Assembly: GCA_021740845.1 (NCBI GenBank)
Contig: JAIOYZ010000014.1
Coordinates: forward strand, 1-64,000
Direction of reading: 5' to 3'
Source of the DNA: Bacteroidia bacterium
GTDB lineage: Bacteria; Bacteroidota; Bacteroidia; UKL13-3
DNA: 64,000 nt
The notes below the pieces were generated by a model that was not told the origin of the DNA, made no database searches, and was given only the letters and a program-made list of their open reading frames with translations. Below, in pieces: positions 29,175 through 40,026 of this stretch. Numbering within the stretch: the stretch's first letter is position 1; the number at the start of each line of letters is the position of its first letter. Both the position numbers and the translations under genes were made by a program.

Positions 29175-31990
29175 TATGCAGCCAATACCTCATTTAATTC
29201 GTTAATAATATCCTCTGTTTTGTCGCCAAATAATTGCCACATTTTCCCTAATCCACCATGTGAATTAAATGGATTCAAATCGAAATCATCTTTGTCAATA
29301 TGGAAACTACTTGCCACATAATCTTTTATCATTCGCAGCCATTGCATTTGCTCTTCGTTAAAGCGATTGTGTTTACCGGCATTCTGCTTAAATATCCATT
29401 CCCTAAAATTCCTGTCTACTATGTTGTCAAAGCTACTAAGCCAGCTATCAATCCCTAATTCCTTTCTTATAATTGATACCAATAATGTTAAATCTTGTTT
29501 TGGCTTTTCGGTTCGTGGTAAACGTTGTATTAATTTCCCTTCTATTTCGGCATCTTCTACGCTTATGTAAGCATCCCATAGCAATGGAAGTTTAATTGCA
29601 GGCTTATCCTGAACCAACAAATCAAAAACTTCTTTAATCATGCGATAAGTTAATTCTCGTCTACGATAAGGTTGGTTGTAGAATATTTGAAGTGCCAATA
29701 ATTCGTTTTTATGTTCTTGCATCCATGCGGCAAAACTCGCTATCAACTCTTTTGCATTGCTTAGGTTGTCTTTGTCCCATCCTGCATGTATCACTTCATC
29801 AGGGTTAACTAAGTCAATTTTTTGTTCGTGTGCTTTGCGAACATTTTCAATGTATTCATTTAACTCTCCAGTAAAAACCTTGGCAGCTTCGTTTTGCAGT
29901 TTATCAAAAGCTGTTTTAATCGCATCCTCAACCACCACTTTTCCTAGATGTTGTTTTTCTAATTTAATAGTATGTTCAATTTCTTCAAGTACATCAGGAT
30001 TAAATGCATTGAGCAAATCCTTCACTACCTGCGAGACGCTTTTTCCTCCAGCTTTTTCAGAGAATGTGGTTCTTTCCTTTTCTGTAATTTGTTTGTCCAA
30101 TCGGGTTAATCTGTTGGCCAATGTGGTAAATAAATCTTCTTCTCTTGCGCCAACAGCAATTGCTTGCAATAAGTCTTTAAGAGGAACACCTGGTTTTTTT
30201 TCTAGAGGCCTACTATCTGTTTTTAAACTTTTTGTTACACCAATGGCATCCACAATAACAAAATGATCTTTAGTAAATTTTGCAGTAGGTGTTACCTTTC
30301 GTAAACTATCCAAATCAATAGTTCTCGTTCCGCGCCCTTTCATTTGCTCAAAATAATTGATGCTTTTTACGTCTCTCATAAACAACAAACACTCTAAAGG
30401 TTTAATATCTGTGCCTGTTGCCACCATATCTACTGTTACTGCAATTCGTGGGTGGTAATCGTTACGGAATTGAGATAAAACAGATTTCGGGTCTTCATCT
30501 GTTTTGTAGGTTATCTTTTTACAAAACTTGTTTTCTTCTGCAAACTCTTCCCTAACTATGTCTATTATATCATTAGCATGGCTATCAGTTTTAGCAAAAA
30601 TCAGAATTTTGGGAACCTCAAACACACCATTTTTATCGTATCTATCAGGAAACATTTCAGGTAATCGTTCCTTTAATGTTCTGATTATGGTTCTGATTTG
30701 ATTTGGATTTACAACGTCTTTATCCAATTGTTGCTTCGAATAATTTTCATCTTCGTCCTGTAATTCCAATCGCTTTTTTCTGCTTAGGCGTTCGCGTGTT
30801 TCAATGTATTCACCTTTCCAAAGTGTTGCACCTTGTTTTGTTATTTTGGTATCAATTATATAAACTTCATAGCCTACGTTTACATTATCTGCCACTGCCA
30901 TTTCGTGAGAATATTCACTCACTAAATTTTGGTCGAAGTAGGCAATTGTTCTCTTATCGGGAGTAGCAGTTAAGCCAATTTCAAAAGCATCGTAATATTC
31001 CAAAACTTGCTTCCACAAGTTATAAATACTTCTATGGCATTCGTCGATTACAATGAAATCAAAAAACTCTATTGGCATTTTTCCATCATACTCAATGGGT
31101 GGAATTTCCTTAGGTTTCCAAAATGTTTCATTCGGGTTTTCTTCCTCTGCACCTTCGTCTAATTCAGTTCCCTTTAAAATAGAATACAATCTTTGTATTG
31201 TGCTAATGCAAACCTGACTATCACTAGCTATGTAACTAGATTTTAGCCTTTGAACACTATATAGTTCAGTAAATTTTCTATTGTCATCATTTGGAACAAA
31301 CGACATAAATTCCTGTTCTGCTTGTTCTCCTAAATTTTTGGTGTCTACTAAAAACAGAACTCGTTTTGCTTTTGAATATTTCAACAGGCGATAAATTGCT
31401 GTTATGGCCGTGAATGTTTTTCCAGAGCCTGTTGCCATTTGAATTAAGGCTCTCGGTCTGTTTTCTTTAAATGAGGTTTCGAGTTTTGAAATAGCATTTA
31501 CCTGGCAATCACGCAATCCATCTATTTGTAATATTGGCAAATCCAACAATCTTTTTCGGAGCGACTTGCCTTTTTTTGCCCAATCTATGAGCGTTTCTGG
31601 TCTATGAAAACTAAATATTTCTCTTGCCCTTGGTTTGGGGTCGGTAAAATCTGTAAACCGGGTTACTTCCCCTGTACTGGTATAAACAAAAGGTAGAAGT
31701 TCATTTTTTAGATGCTTGAGTTTTGCACTTGCATAATTTTCACTTTGTCTTTCGTGAATATTCATTCTATGGCCTTCTTCCTCACGTTTGGCCTCAATTA
31801 CTCCACATGGTTTGCCCTCAATAAATAAAACATAATCAGCAGGACCAACATCAGTCAAATATTCTTTAACAGCAATACCCTTTCCCGCACTCAGATTAAT
31901 TTGTTTAATACTCTGTATAACCCAGCCACAGGCCATCAACTGCTTGTCAATATTATCTCTTGCTATTTGCTCTGGGGTTTGATTTGCCAT
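29174..31990 (-). CDS. hsdR: Type I restriction-modification system, restriction subunit R
   Basis: QMATGSGKTFTAITAIYRLL, VIDECHRSIYNLWKQVLEYYDAFEIGLTATPDKRT, ILIFAKTDSHA, GRGTRTID; N-terminal restriction nuclease-like CGVIEAKRE. Confidence 0.95.
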   Translation of the reverse strand: MANQTPEQIARDNIDKQLMACGWVIQSIKQINLSAGKGIAVKEYLTDVGPADYVLFIEGKPCGVIEAKREEEGHRMNIHERQSENYASAKLKHLKNELLPFVYTSTGEVTRFTDFTDPKPRAREIFSFHRPETLIDWAKKGKSLRKRLLDLPILQIDGLRDCQVNAISKLETSFKENRPRALIQMATGSGKTFTAITAIYRLLKYSKAKRVLFLVDTKNLGEQAEQEFMSFVPNDDNRKFTELYSVQRLKSSYIASDSQVCISTIQRLYSILKGTELDEGAEEENPNETFWKPKEIPPIEYDGKMPIEFFDFIVIDECHRSIYNLWKQVLEYYDAFEIGLTATPDKRTIAYFDQNLVSEYSHEMAVADNVNVGYEVYIIDTKITKQGATLWKGEYIETRERLSRKKRLELQDEDENYSKQQLDKDVVNPNQIRTIIRTLKERLPEMFPDRYDKNGVFEVPKILIFAKTDSHANDIIDIVREEFAEENKFCKKITYKTDEDPKSVLSQFRNDYHPRIAVTVDMVATGTDIKPLECLLFMRDVKSINYFEQMKGRGTRTIDLDSLRKVTPTAKFTKDHFVIVDAIGVTKSLKTDSRPLEKKPGVPLKDLLQAIAVGAREEDLFTTLANRLTRLDKQITEKERTTFSEKAGGKSVSQVVKDLLNAFNPDVLEEIEHTIKLEKQHLGKVVVEDAIKTAFDKLQNEAAKVFTGELNEYIENVRKAHEQKIDLVNPDEVIHAGWDKDNLSNAKELIASFAAWMQEHKNELLALQIFYNQPYRRRELTYRMIKEVFDLLVQDKPAIKLPLLWDAYISVEDAEIEGKLIQRLPRTEKPKQDLTLLVSIIRKELGIDSWLSSFDNIVDRNFREWIFKQNAGKHNRFNEEQMQWLRMIKDYVASSFHIDKDDFDLNPFNSHGGLGKMWQLFGDKTEDIINELNEVLAA

Positions 31991-32118
31991 AACCTAATTC
32001 AAATCAAATATAAGGTGATAAATTACTAATTTTCAACTAATGGGTTTATAACAATTGAAATAGTAACATCTTACAAAATCAAATCACTTCCTTTTCAGCA
32101 AAATCGGGTAGCTTTGGT

Positions 32119-35100
32119 TCAAACCGTTTTACAAGAAATTAGCAATTGATAATAGCCGTTTTCTAAATCTGAGATAGATAATTCTTCTAAGTTTTGTTGT
32201 TCAGTTGCTTGCCAGGTTTGAACCAATTTTCCTTCCAAAGTATACATTTTGATTTCTTCAATAGGGTAGGCTGAAGAGGATTTTTGAATAAACAGAACAC
32301 CTTCGCTTGGGTTTGGATAAACTTTGAAAACCAAATTCAATTTGTGTTCTAGCATTCCTGTTGAAATGGTATGACTAACTTGATTTGAATACACAGAAAA
32401 AAGGTCGCTTCCATTCATACAACTATTGTCTTTAACCCATTCAATTAAATAGTTATTATTTCCAACTGCTGGAAAAGAATCTAGGTAATTGGTGCTTGTG
32501 TTTGATAAACTAGAAAGAAGCTGGTAAGAGCCATTATTGCTTCTTCTCCAAACTTTTTGTTGGCTGCCACTTGCACCTTCATACAAACTCCAAGATAAGT
32601 TAACCCCACTTGGTAATAATGTTGAACCAAGATGAATTGCCCTATGAAAACTAGAGAAACTAGATGTAGCCCCACAACTATCTACCGTTTTTATTTTGTA
32701 ATACATTTGAGGGTTGGTGGTACTAGGGTCCATAAAAGGCAGAGGCGCATCAAAAGGAACAGAATCAATTAGGGCATAGGTTCCATTGGGAGTTAAGCTA
32801 GCATAGATTAAATATTTGGCTGTTCCAACAGAAGGAGTTTTATACCAAAATAATTTAGAAAGGTAGGTAGAAGTGTCGATGCTGATGGCACAAAATTGTT
32901 GACCACTAAATGGTGTTTTTGGAGTAATCAAAATAGAATCTTGATAAGTGCAATTGTTATTGTCTATACAAATTGCCTTGAGCCAGCCTGAACCTATGTT
33001 AAAAGCATTATTTCCTTGTTGAATAGGATTGCTTTGCCAGTTAATTACAGTTGGCGGATTTCCTCCAGAAATTGAAATACTAGCGCTTGCATCCATTTTG
33101 CCTAAACAAGATTCTTGGGAGCTGCTAATCGTTGAAAAGAATTGAGGAGGATTAGCTAAGCTTATAAGGGTATCTGCAGCACATTGGTTGGAGTCGAGCA
33201 CATAGAAATGTTTGGTTCCAGAACCAAGAGCGCTAAACAAATTTGAGGAAGTAAAGGAGCCATTTTCAAGTTTGTATTGAAAAGGAGATTTGCCATTGAT
33301 GGGAGCAAGTTGCACTTTTCCATTTTGATTTCCGAAGCACAAAATATCTTGAAGTATTGATGGGTTCAAAACTAATTTTTGAGGCTCTTGAATGCTTATA
33401 AAAACAGAGTCTTTTTGTTGAACCGAATCTTCGGCATATATCCAATAATTTCCAGCTGGCAAACCAGAAAACTGATTGGAATTTTGATAGGTTTGGTTGT
33501 TAATTTTGTAAACCACTGGACCAACATTTTCAACCACACTAGTGCTAATGCCTGCTTTAGAATCACCAAAACAAGGATTTGTTTGATTTTGAATTGCACT
33601 TACTTTAAAGGCTGGAATAACTATAGAATCCCAATAGATATAATTGCCGCAAGGGTTTGAAACAACTAGTTGAAATTTGTAGGTACCTCCCTTTAAAAAC
33701 AATTTGCTTGAAATGCTATCGGCTTGAATTGTTTGAAAAACATTACTTCCGGGACTGGTTTCAAATTTCCATTGTGTTTCAAATTTGTTTAGAACATGAT
33801 GACTAAAAAGAACATATTTAAAAGAATATTTTCTGGTACTTGTTTTCGTTTTTGCTAAAGCTAAAATTGGTGGGCTTGTACTTTTTTCAAATTGGTAAAC
33901 TTGGTAAGAAATTGTAGGCATTGGATCAGATTTTACAAAAGTTTTTGTGGTTAAAGTGTAAAAGCTTTTGGAGTTTGAAGTGTCTGGCATTGTCCAACAA
34001 AACCTTGCGCTATCCAGTCTTGGCCCAGTAGTAGCCCTGGTGGCGGGATTAAACGATCTATATATAGTTAAGGAATCGTTGAAATTTGTTGGCTTGAATT
34101 CTAGGAAAGTGGTGTCTAACAGGGAGGAACTGGTACCAACTACATATTCGCAATAAGTTTGACCTGGGCATAAAGCAACATGCTTAATGGTGGTTGTAGG
34201 AGGATTTATTATAATTCCTAAGGTATCGTAAGTTCTAAGATTAAGAGTGGATGTGCTACTGTTTGGATAGGGTGTTATTTGGAAATTAGTAGTTGACTCC
34301 CCAATATTTTCATAAATTCCAGAGGTGTTTTTTCTCCATTTTATTCTTTTAACATTAACATCAGCCACAAAAGACCCAATAGGTCTAAATAGTAACAAAC
34401 CATCAGCAGTTAAATAAAGAAAGGCTGGATTGATTGCAGGGGAGCCAATATATGGGAAAGGAACAGTTGGAGAAAATCCTGGTTGATAGGTTGCGGCCAC
34501 ACCATTACTTGTATAAATTGGGCTAAACTCATAGGATGTAGAATCAGTTTTGGGGTTATTGTCAGAGGAAAGGTCAATTACTTGAAATTTATTGCTGTTA
34601 ATTAAAAAAGGCAAATCTGTCAAATCGGCAAATGGGCTACCATTAAAATTAGCACATTTGTCGATAATTGCCTCATTGTAATAGGGCAAATTGGAAGGAT
34701 TTACCAATACCGTGTTTGAAGAGCTTTTGCTTCCAACATTTATAGAAATTCGCACTTTGCAACAAGTTATAGAGGAAAGGTTTATTTGCCCTTGAAAGGT
34801 GTAAACTTCAACGCCAATTGGAAATGTTCCTGGTGTTCTTGAGCCACAATTGGAACAAATGGTTTTTTGTGTAATATTCTGGATTGCGTCAAACCCAGAT
34901 AAGGCGGTTACCACTTGAAGACTTTGACTCCCCAAATTAACACCATTGCAAGTTCCGGATGCACCGGTTAACAACATAGAAATTGAGCAGCTTGAGCTTA
35001 AACTTGTAGGGCAATTTGCACATAGTTCCAACCCACCACAATCACGGTATAATCTAACGGTAACATTATAAACATTTGGTGTTCCTGATTGCTGACAAGA

Positions 35101-35202
35101 AATTTGAGAACCCACTATCGCTGCAAAAAGGTTTTGGTTTGAACCAAAAAGTAAAAAGAAAAGCAAGAAAAATTTAATTGATGTTTTCATGGGGTTTTTC
35201 AT
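32119..35202 (-). CDS. Large secreted protein with T9SS type A sorting domain
   Basis: Signal peptide; C-terminal FKVYPNPSEGVLFIQKSS...IKMYTLEGKLVQTWQ...LENGYYQLLISCKTV. Confidence 0.75.
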   Translation of the reverse strand: MKNPMKTSIKFFLLFFLLFGSNQNLFAAIVGSQISCQQSGTPNVYNVTVRLYRDCGGLELCANCPTSLSSSCSISMLLTGASGTCNGVNLGSQSLQVVTALSGFDAIQNITQKTICSNCGSRTPGTFPIGVEVYTFQGQINLSSITCCKVRISINVGSKSSSNTVLVNPSNLPYYNEAIIDKCANFNGSPFADLTDLPFLINSNKFQVIDLSSDNNPKTDSTSYEFSPIYTSNGVAATYQPGFSPTVPFPYIGSPAINPAFLYLTADGLLLFRPIGSFVADVNVKRIKWRKNTSGIYENIGESTTNFQITPYPNSSTSTLNLRTYDTLGIIINPPTTTIKHVALCPGQTYCEYVVGTSSSLLDTTFLEFKPTNFNDSLTIYRSFNPATRATTGPRLDSARFCWTMPDTSNSKSFYTLTTKTFVKSDPMPTISYQVYQFEKSTSPPILALAKTKTSTRKYSFKYVLFSHHVLNKFETQWKFETSPGSNVFQTIQADSISSKLFLKGGTYKFQLVVSNPCGNYIYWDSIVIPAFKVSAIQNQTNPCFGDSKAGISTSVVENVGPVVYKINNQTYQNSNQFSGLPAGNYWIYAEDSVQQKDSVFISIQEPQKLVLNPSILQDILCFGNQNGKVQLAPINGKSPFQYKLENGSFTSSNLFSALGSGTKHFYVLDSNQCAADTLISLANPPQFFSTISSSQESCLGKMDASASISISGGNPPTVINWQSNPIQQGNNAFNIGSGWLKAICIDNNNCTYQDSILITPKTPFSGQQFCAISIDTSTYLSKLFWYKTPSVGTAKYLIYASLTPNGTYALIDSVPFDAPLPFMDPSTTNPQMYYKIKTVDSCGATSSFSSFHRAIHLGSTLLPSGVNLSWSLYEGASGSQQKVWRRSNNGSYQLLSSLSNTSTNYLDSFPAVGNNNYLIEWVKDNSCMNGSDLFSVYSNQVSHTISTGMLEHKLNLVFKVYPNPSEGVLFIQKSSSAYPIEEIKMYTLEGKLVQTWQATEQQNLEELSISDLENGYYQLLISCKTV

Positions 35203-35468
35203 TTATGGAGCAAAATGCAAACGCAAATTATAGGATTGCCAATAGATTTCAAGGTATGGTGTCTTAAGACTTTCTTAAAGTTTATAGTTTGGTTTTTTAT
35301 TTAGCAATAATTAAGAAGATAAGGTTTGGTTTTGGATTCATTTTTAGAAAGTGTTCCGGTAAACTATACGTTAAAAATGACAAATTTAGGTTATAGTTAA
35401 TTTTGAATCCAAAGCATAATGTTCTTACTTTGTGGCTATCTGGCCCTTATTAAACACCAGTTTTTTGC

Positions 35469-38252
35469 ATGAAAATCATTTATAGTTTGCTGCTTTCTCT
35501 GTTTTTTTCCCTTTCAGTATTTGCACAAGAAATTGTTATATTAAGTCCCGCTTTTGCAAGCGCTTCTGATAATAATGTTAGTATTACCTACGATGCTTCC
35601 ATGGGCAATGCTGGCTTATTGGGACAATCAACTATCTATGCGCATACGGGAGTTATTACAGATTTAAGCACTAGCTCAAGCGACTGGAAGTATGTATTAA
35701 CCAATTGGACAACCAATTTGCCAAAAGCATTGTTAACTCGTGTTGGAAGCACCAATCAATATACCTTATCCATTGGGAATATTAGAACGTTTTACGGTGT
35801 TCCAGCAAATGAGAAAATATTGAAATTGGCTTTTGTTTTTAGAAACTCAGATGGCTCTAAAACAGGTAAAACCCAATCGGGAGGAGATATTTTTGTGGAT
35901 GTAAATCAAGGTGTTTTTGAGGTTAAATTAAATAGCCCAACCAAAGCAAGTTTTTATGCACTTACAGATAGCGTTTTCATAAATGCTACCTCTTCTGCAA
36001 AATGTAATTTAAGCCTTTTTGCCAACGGAAACCCAATAGCTACAGCATCTAACGACAGTCAAATTTCTTATTCAAATATCTTTTCTTCTTTTGGTTCAGG
36101 CCGAATTAATTTAGTAGTGGAAGGCGATAATAATGGCAATAAAACATATGATACCAGTTATATTATGCAAAAGCAGAGTGCCGCCATTTTGCCTTCTCCT
36201 GCTGGAATTGTAGACGGAATAAATTACATAAGCGATACGTCAGTTATTATTCAACTCTATGCTCCTTATAAAAACTATGTTTATGTATTGGGTGATTTTA
36301 ATAATTGGGAGTTTTCTCCAAACTATTTAATGAATAAAACGCCCAATGGAATGCGTTATTGGATTCAGTTAAATGATTTAAAGAAGCTAGAAGAGTATGG
36401 CTTTCAATACTGCATAGATGCTGAGCAATTGAAAGTTGCCGATGTTTATGCCGATAAGATTTTAGACCCTTACAACGACAAATGGATTAGTGCAACCACC
36501 TATCCAAATTTGAAGCCTTATCCTGTGGGCAAAACCACAGAAGTAGTCTCTGTTTTACAAACAGGGCAAAGTGAATTTGTTTGGAAGAACAGTGCATTTG
36601 CCAGACCAAACAAAAACCAATTGGTTATTTATGAATTGCTAATAAGAGATTTTATTGGTACCCACGATTATAAAACCTTAACAGATACACTTTCTTATTT
36701 TAAACGTTTGGGAATAAATTGTATTGAGTTAATGCCAATAAATGAGTTTGAAGGCAATGAAAGCTGGGGTTATAATCCAATGTTTTATTTTGCTCCCGAC
36801 AAATATTACGGTAGCAAAGACGACTTAAAAACCTTTGTAGATGCTTGTCATGAGCAGGGAATTGCAGTTGTTATTGATATGGTTTTGAATCATTCCTTTG
36901 GGCAATCGCCAATGGTAAGAATGTATTTTGATGCGGTTAATAATCGTCCTGCTGCAAACAACCCTTGGTTCAACCAAACAGATAAACATCCTTTTGGAGT
37001 GGGTTATGATTTTAACCATGAAAACCTGGAGACCAAAAACTTTGTTGATACCGTTTTAACTTATTGGGCAAAGCAATACCATGTTGATGGATTTAGATTT
37101 GATTTATCTAAAGGTTTTACGCAAAAGTATACTACAGATGCTGGAGCGTGGAGCGCTTACGACCAAAGTAGAGTTGATATTTGGAATAGAATTCAGACCA
37201 AAGTTAGAAGCTACGATACTTCTTCTTATTTAATTTTAGAACATTTGGGGGATAATTCTGAAGAGAAAGTTTTAGCAGATATGGGCTTTATTATGTGGGG
37301 CAAAATGACCGAAGCTTATGCGGAAGCTTTAATGGGTTATAATAATTCTAAGGCAAATTTATCTTGGGCCAATTATAATTCTAGAAGTTTTGCTGAACCA
37401 AATTTAGTGAGCTATGCAGAAAGTCATGATGAGGAACGAGTAATGTTTACCAACCTTACTTATGGAAATTCAAATGCCAATTACTCCACAAAAAATGTAG
37501 CAACTGCATTGAAAAGGGTGGCAACATACCATGCACTATTGCTTCCCTTGCTTGGGCCAAAAATGATTTGGCAGGGAGGAGAATTGGGTTATGAAGTTTC
37601 CATAAATACCAATGGAAGAACAGGCAACAAACCGTTTAAATGGGAATATTTACAAGATGCTACCAGAATGCAAACCTTCAAAGAAGTGGCAGCCTTAGCA
37701 AAATTAAAACAGCATGTTTCGTTTACCTCAAACAACTTTGAATTTAATGTGGGTTCAACCGGGAAGTTTTTAAAGGTTAATCACGATAGCATGAACACCA
37801 TTATTGCAGGTAATTTTGATATTGTTAGTGGCAGTATAAAACCGGTTTTCCAGCACACGGGTTGGTGGTTTAACTACCTAACTGGAGACTCTATTGAGGT
37901 TACAGATTTAAACATGAATTTAGTATTGAACCCAGGAGATTACGTAGTGTATACAGATAAAAATTTGATGTCAGAACCTGTTAGAACTACTGGAATTTCT
38001 GAGCAAAAAATGGGTTCAACTTTAAGCGTGTTTCCAAATCCCTCTCTTGGCGCATTTTTGGTTCAAACCGAAACCGAAAAGATTTTAGAAATAAGGTTGT
38101 TTGATTTAAGTGGAAAAACGGTTTACCAAGATTTAAATTTAGGAAAAGAAAATTCAGCAGAAGTTATAACGGAAGGCTTAAGCAAGGGCATTTATATTCT
38201 TCAAGTAAAAACAGCTAGGGGCGGTTTGAACCAAAAAGTTTGTATTGAGTAA
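35469..38252 (+). CDS. Secreted GH13 alpha-amylase with T9SS type A sorting domain
   Basis: VVIDMVLNHSFGQSP, VDGFRFDLSKGF, LILEHLGDN, YAESHDEERV; C-terminal FPNPSLGAFLVQTE...LSKGIYILQVKT. Confidence 0.88.
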   Translation: MKIIYSLLLSLFFSLSVFAQEIVILSPAFASASDNNVSITYDASMGNAGLLGQSTIYAHTGVITDLSTSSSDWKYVLTNWTTNLPKALLTRVGSTNQYTLSIGNIRTFYGVPANEKILKLAFVFRNSDGSKTGKTQSGGDIFVDVNQGVFEVKLNSPTKASFYALTDSVFINATSSAKCNLSLFANGNPIATASNDSQISYSNIFSSFGSGRINLVVEGDNNGNKTYDTSYIMQKQSAAILPSPAGIVDGINYISDTSVIIQLYAPYKNYVYVLGDFNNWEFSPNYLMNKTPNGMRYWIQLNDLKKLEEYGFQYCIDAEQLKVADVYADKILDPYNDKWISATTYPNLKPYPVGKTTEVVSVLQTGQSEFVWKNSAFARPNKNQLVIYELLIRDFIGTHDYKTLTDTLSYFKRLGINCIELMPINEFEGNESWGYNPMFYFAPDKYYGSKDDLKTFVDACHEQGIAVVIDMVLNHSFGQSPMVRMYFDAVNNRPAANNPWFNQTDKHPFGVGYDFNHENLETKNFVDTVLTYWAKQYHVDGFRFDLSKGFTQKYTTDAGAWSAYDQSRVDIWNRIQTKVRSYDTSSYLILEHLGDNSEEKVLADMGFIMWGKMTEAYAEALMGYNNSKANLSWANYNSRSFAEPNLVSYAESHDEERVMFTNLTYGNSNANYSTKNVATALKRVATYHALLLPLLGPKMIWQGGELGYEVSINTNGRTGNKPFKWEYLQDATRMQTFKEVAALAKLKQHVSFTSNNFEFNVGSTGKFLKVNHDSMNTIIAGNFDIVSGSIKPVFQHTGWWFNYLTGDSIEVTDLNMNLVLNPGDYVVYTDKNLMSEPVRTTGISEQKMGSTLSVFPNPSLGAFLVQTETEKILEIRLFDLSGKTVYQDLNLGKENSAEVITEGLSKGIYILQVKTARGGLNQKVCIE

Positions 38253-38256
38253 GTTT

Positions 38257-39159
38257 TTATTTTTCTGCTAGCAAAGCTTCTTTTGCCTTTTGTAATTCTG
38301 CCAATTGGGCCTCGCTTACTTTTGGATATTTGAGCTTTAATTTTTCAAATTCGTAATACACTACAGAACCCAAACACAATCTGGTAAACCATTTATCGTC
38401 GGCAGGGAGGATATGCCAAGGGGCGTAATTTGTAGATGTCGCACTTAGCATTTCTTCATATGCCTTTTGGTATTCGTCCCAATGTAGCCTCTCTTTTGCA
38501 TCTGCTGGTGAGAATTTCCAATTTTTAGCTGGATTATCAATTCGTTCTATAAAACGAGCTTTTTGTTCGTCTTTTGAAACGTGCAAAAAGAACTTGAGAA
38601 TAAGGGTTCCGTTTTCGCTTAGATTTTTTTCGAAGCGGTTTATTTGTTTGTAGCGCTTTTCCCAAAACTTGTGGTCTATGTCTTTTATAGATTTTATGCT
38701 TGGTATATTTTCATTAAGGATATATTCTGGATGAACGCGAGTAACCAAAACGTTTTCGTAATGAGAACGGTTAAAAATTCCAATTTCGCCTTTGCCTGGT
38801 AATTCTTTGTAATGGCGCCAGAAATAATCGTGATCGAGTTCAATGGAGGAAGGAGTTTTGAAACTTGCCACCTTAACACCCTGAGGGTTTAATCCAGACA
38901 TCACATGTTTAATGGCGCCATCTTTTCCGGCAGCATCCATAGCTTGAAGCACAATGAGTACGCTATGTTTGTTTTCGGCATAAAGCATGTCTTGCATTTT
39001 TGCCAATTGAAGCAAGCCATCACTCAAAATTTTTTCACCCTGGTCTTTGTTAACAATTTTAGTTTCGAAATCGGTATTGTATTTTTTAAGTGAAACTTTC
39101 TTTCCCTCTTTAACAACAAGGGTTTTGAGGAAATCTTGGAAAACTTTTTTAGTGCTCAT
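38257..39159 (-). CDS. ppk2: Polyphosphate kinase 2 family protein
   Basis: LQAMDAAGKDGAIKHVMSGLNPQGVKVASFKTPSSIELDHDYFWRHYKELPGKGEIGIFNRSHYENVLVTRVHPE. Confidence 0.93.
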   Translation of the reverse strand: MSTKKVFQDFLKTLVVKEGKKVSLKKYNTDFETKIVNKDQGEKILSDGLLQLAKMQDMLYAENKHSVLIVLQAMDAAGKDGAIKHVMSGLNPQGVKVASFKTPSSIELDHDYFWRHYKELPGKGEIGIFNRSHYENVLVTRVHPEYILNENIPSIKSIKDIDHKFWEKRYKQINRFEKNLSENGTLILKFFLHVSKDEQKARFIERIDNPAKNWKFSPADAKERLHWDEYQKAYEEMLSATSTNYAPWHILPADDKWFTRLCLGSVVYYEFEKLKLKYPKVSEAQLAELQKAKEALLAEK

Positions 39160-39294
39160 TGTAAGATTAATTTAGGTTTGAACCAATTAAATGGTAACCA
39201 AAAGTAGTCAAAAAAGGATGAATGTGCATAGATTATGCCTTGTATAGGAAACACGTTTTATTAGAATTGGTACCTTGCTTTTAAAAAAAAGAGG

Positions 39295-39969
39295 ATGTTT
39301 ACTAGCGTTGATTTACCTATGCCAGATGGTGGCCCACATTATTCTGAAACAGATTTTAGTTTGTTTATTGTTGAACCCTACAATACGCTTACGGCCTTTA
39401 TTTTTGTGGTATTGGGCTTGTATTGGGTAGTTCGTTTAAGCGATCAAACCAAAACTCATACTTTCCTTTTCTGGATGTCGGTTTTGCTTTTGACTGGCGC
39501 GGTTGGAGGAACCATTTACCACGGGTTTAGAAAGTGGCCTTTCTTTCTAGCCATGGATTGGATGCCAATTATGTTGATAATCCTATTCACAGTTTATTAT
39601 TGCCTTTATCAGGTTTTGGGAAACCATTTAAAGGTGATTCCCGCATTTCTTGGTTTTATTGGCTTGCAATATTTGGGAAGGAAATTTGGTCCAGAGGGGC
39701 ATAATTTATCGATAAGTGTAAATTATATTTTGATGGCAATAATGGTGCTAATACCCATTTTTTTGTACTCGGTGAAAACCAACTATAAGGAAGTTAAATG
39801 GGTTGTAATAGCGCTATTTTGTTTTGTAGTTGCCATTGGGTTTAGAATGGCAGACCATTCTGAATTATTGCCTATGGGAACCCATTTTTTATGGCACGTG
39901 TTTGGTGCCGCTGCAACCCATAGTATGTTTTGGTATCTCTATGAAGTAAGGCGAATTCCTAAGAATTAA
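39295..39969 (+). CDS. Multi-TM membrane protein (ceramidase/CREST-like possible)
   Basis: Several TM segments; YSETDFSLFIVEPYNTLTAFIFVVLGLYW; YHGFRKW; HFLWHVFGAAATHSMFWYLY. Confidence 0.5.
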   Translation: MFTSVDLPMPDGGPHYSETDFSLFIVEPYNTLTAFIFVVLGLYWVVRLSDQTKTHTFLFWMSVLLLTGAVGGTIYHGFRKWPFFLAMDWMPIMLIILFTVYYCLYQVLGNHLKVIPAFLGFIGLQYLGRKFGPEGHNLSISVNYILMAIMVLIPIFLYSVKTNYKEVKWVVIALFCFVVAIGFRMADHSELLPMGTHFLWHVFGAAATHSMFWYLYEVRRIPKN

Positions 39970-40026
39970 TTAGGGATTTTATTTGTTGGCCTTAATATTT
40001 GGGTCAAAAATCGCATATTTGCAACT

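Noticed and set aside
29757-30266. 169-aa + strand ORF antisense to hsdR
   Set aside because: Lies fully inside hsdR on the opposite strand with no recognisable domain; same reasoning applies to the other antisense ORFs in the track (e.g. 42936-43343, 43674-44117, 59862-60329)
20694-32115. Flanking direct repeats or integrase marking the R-M island as a mobile element
   Set aside because: No integrase, transposase, tRNA or clear direct repeat seen at either boundary by eye
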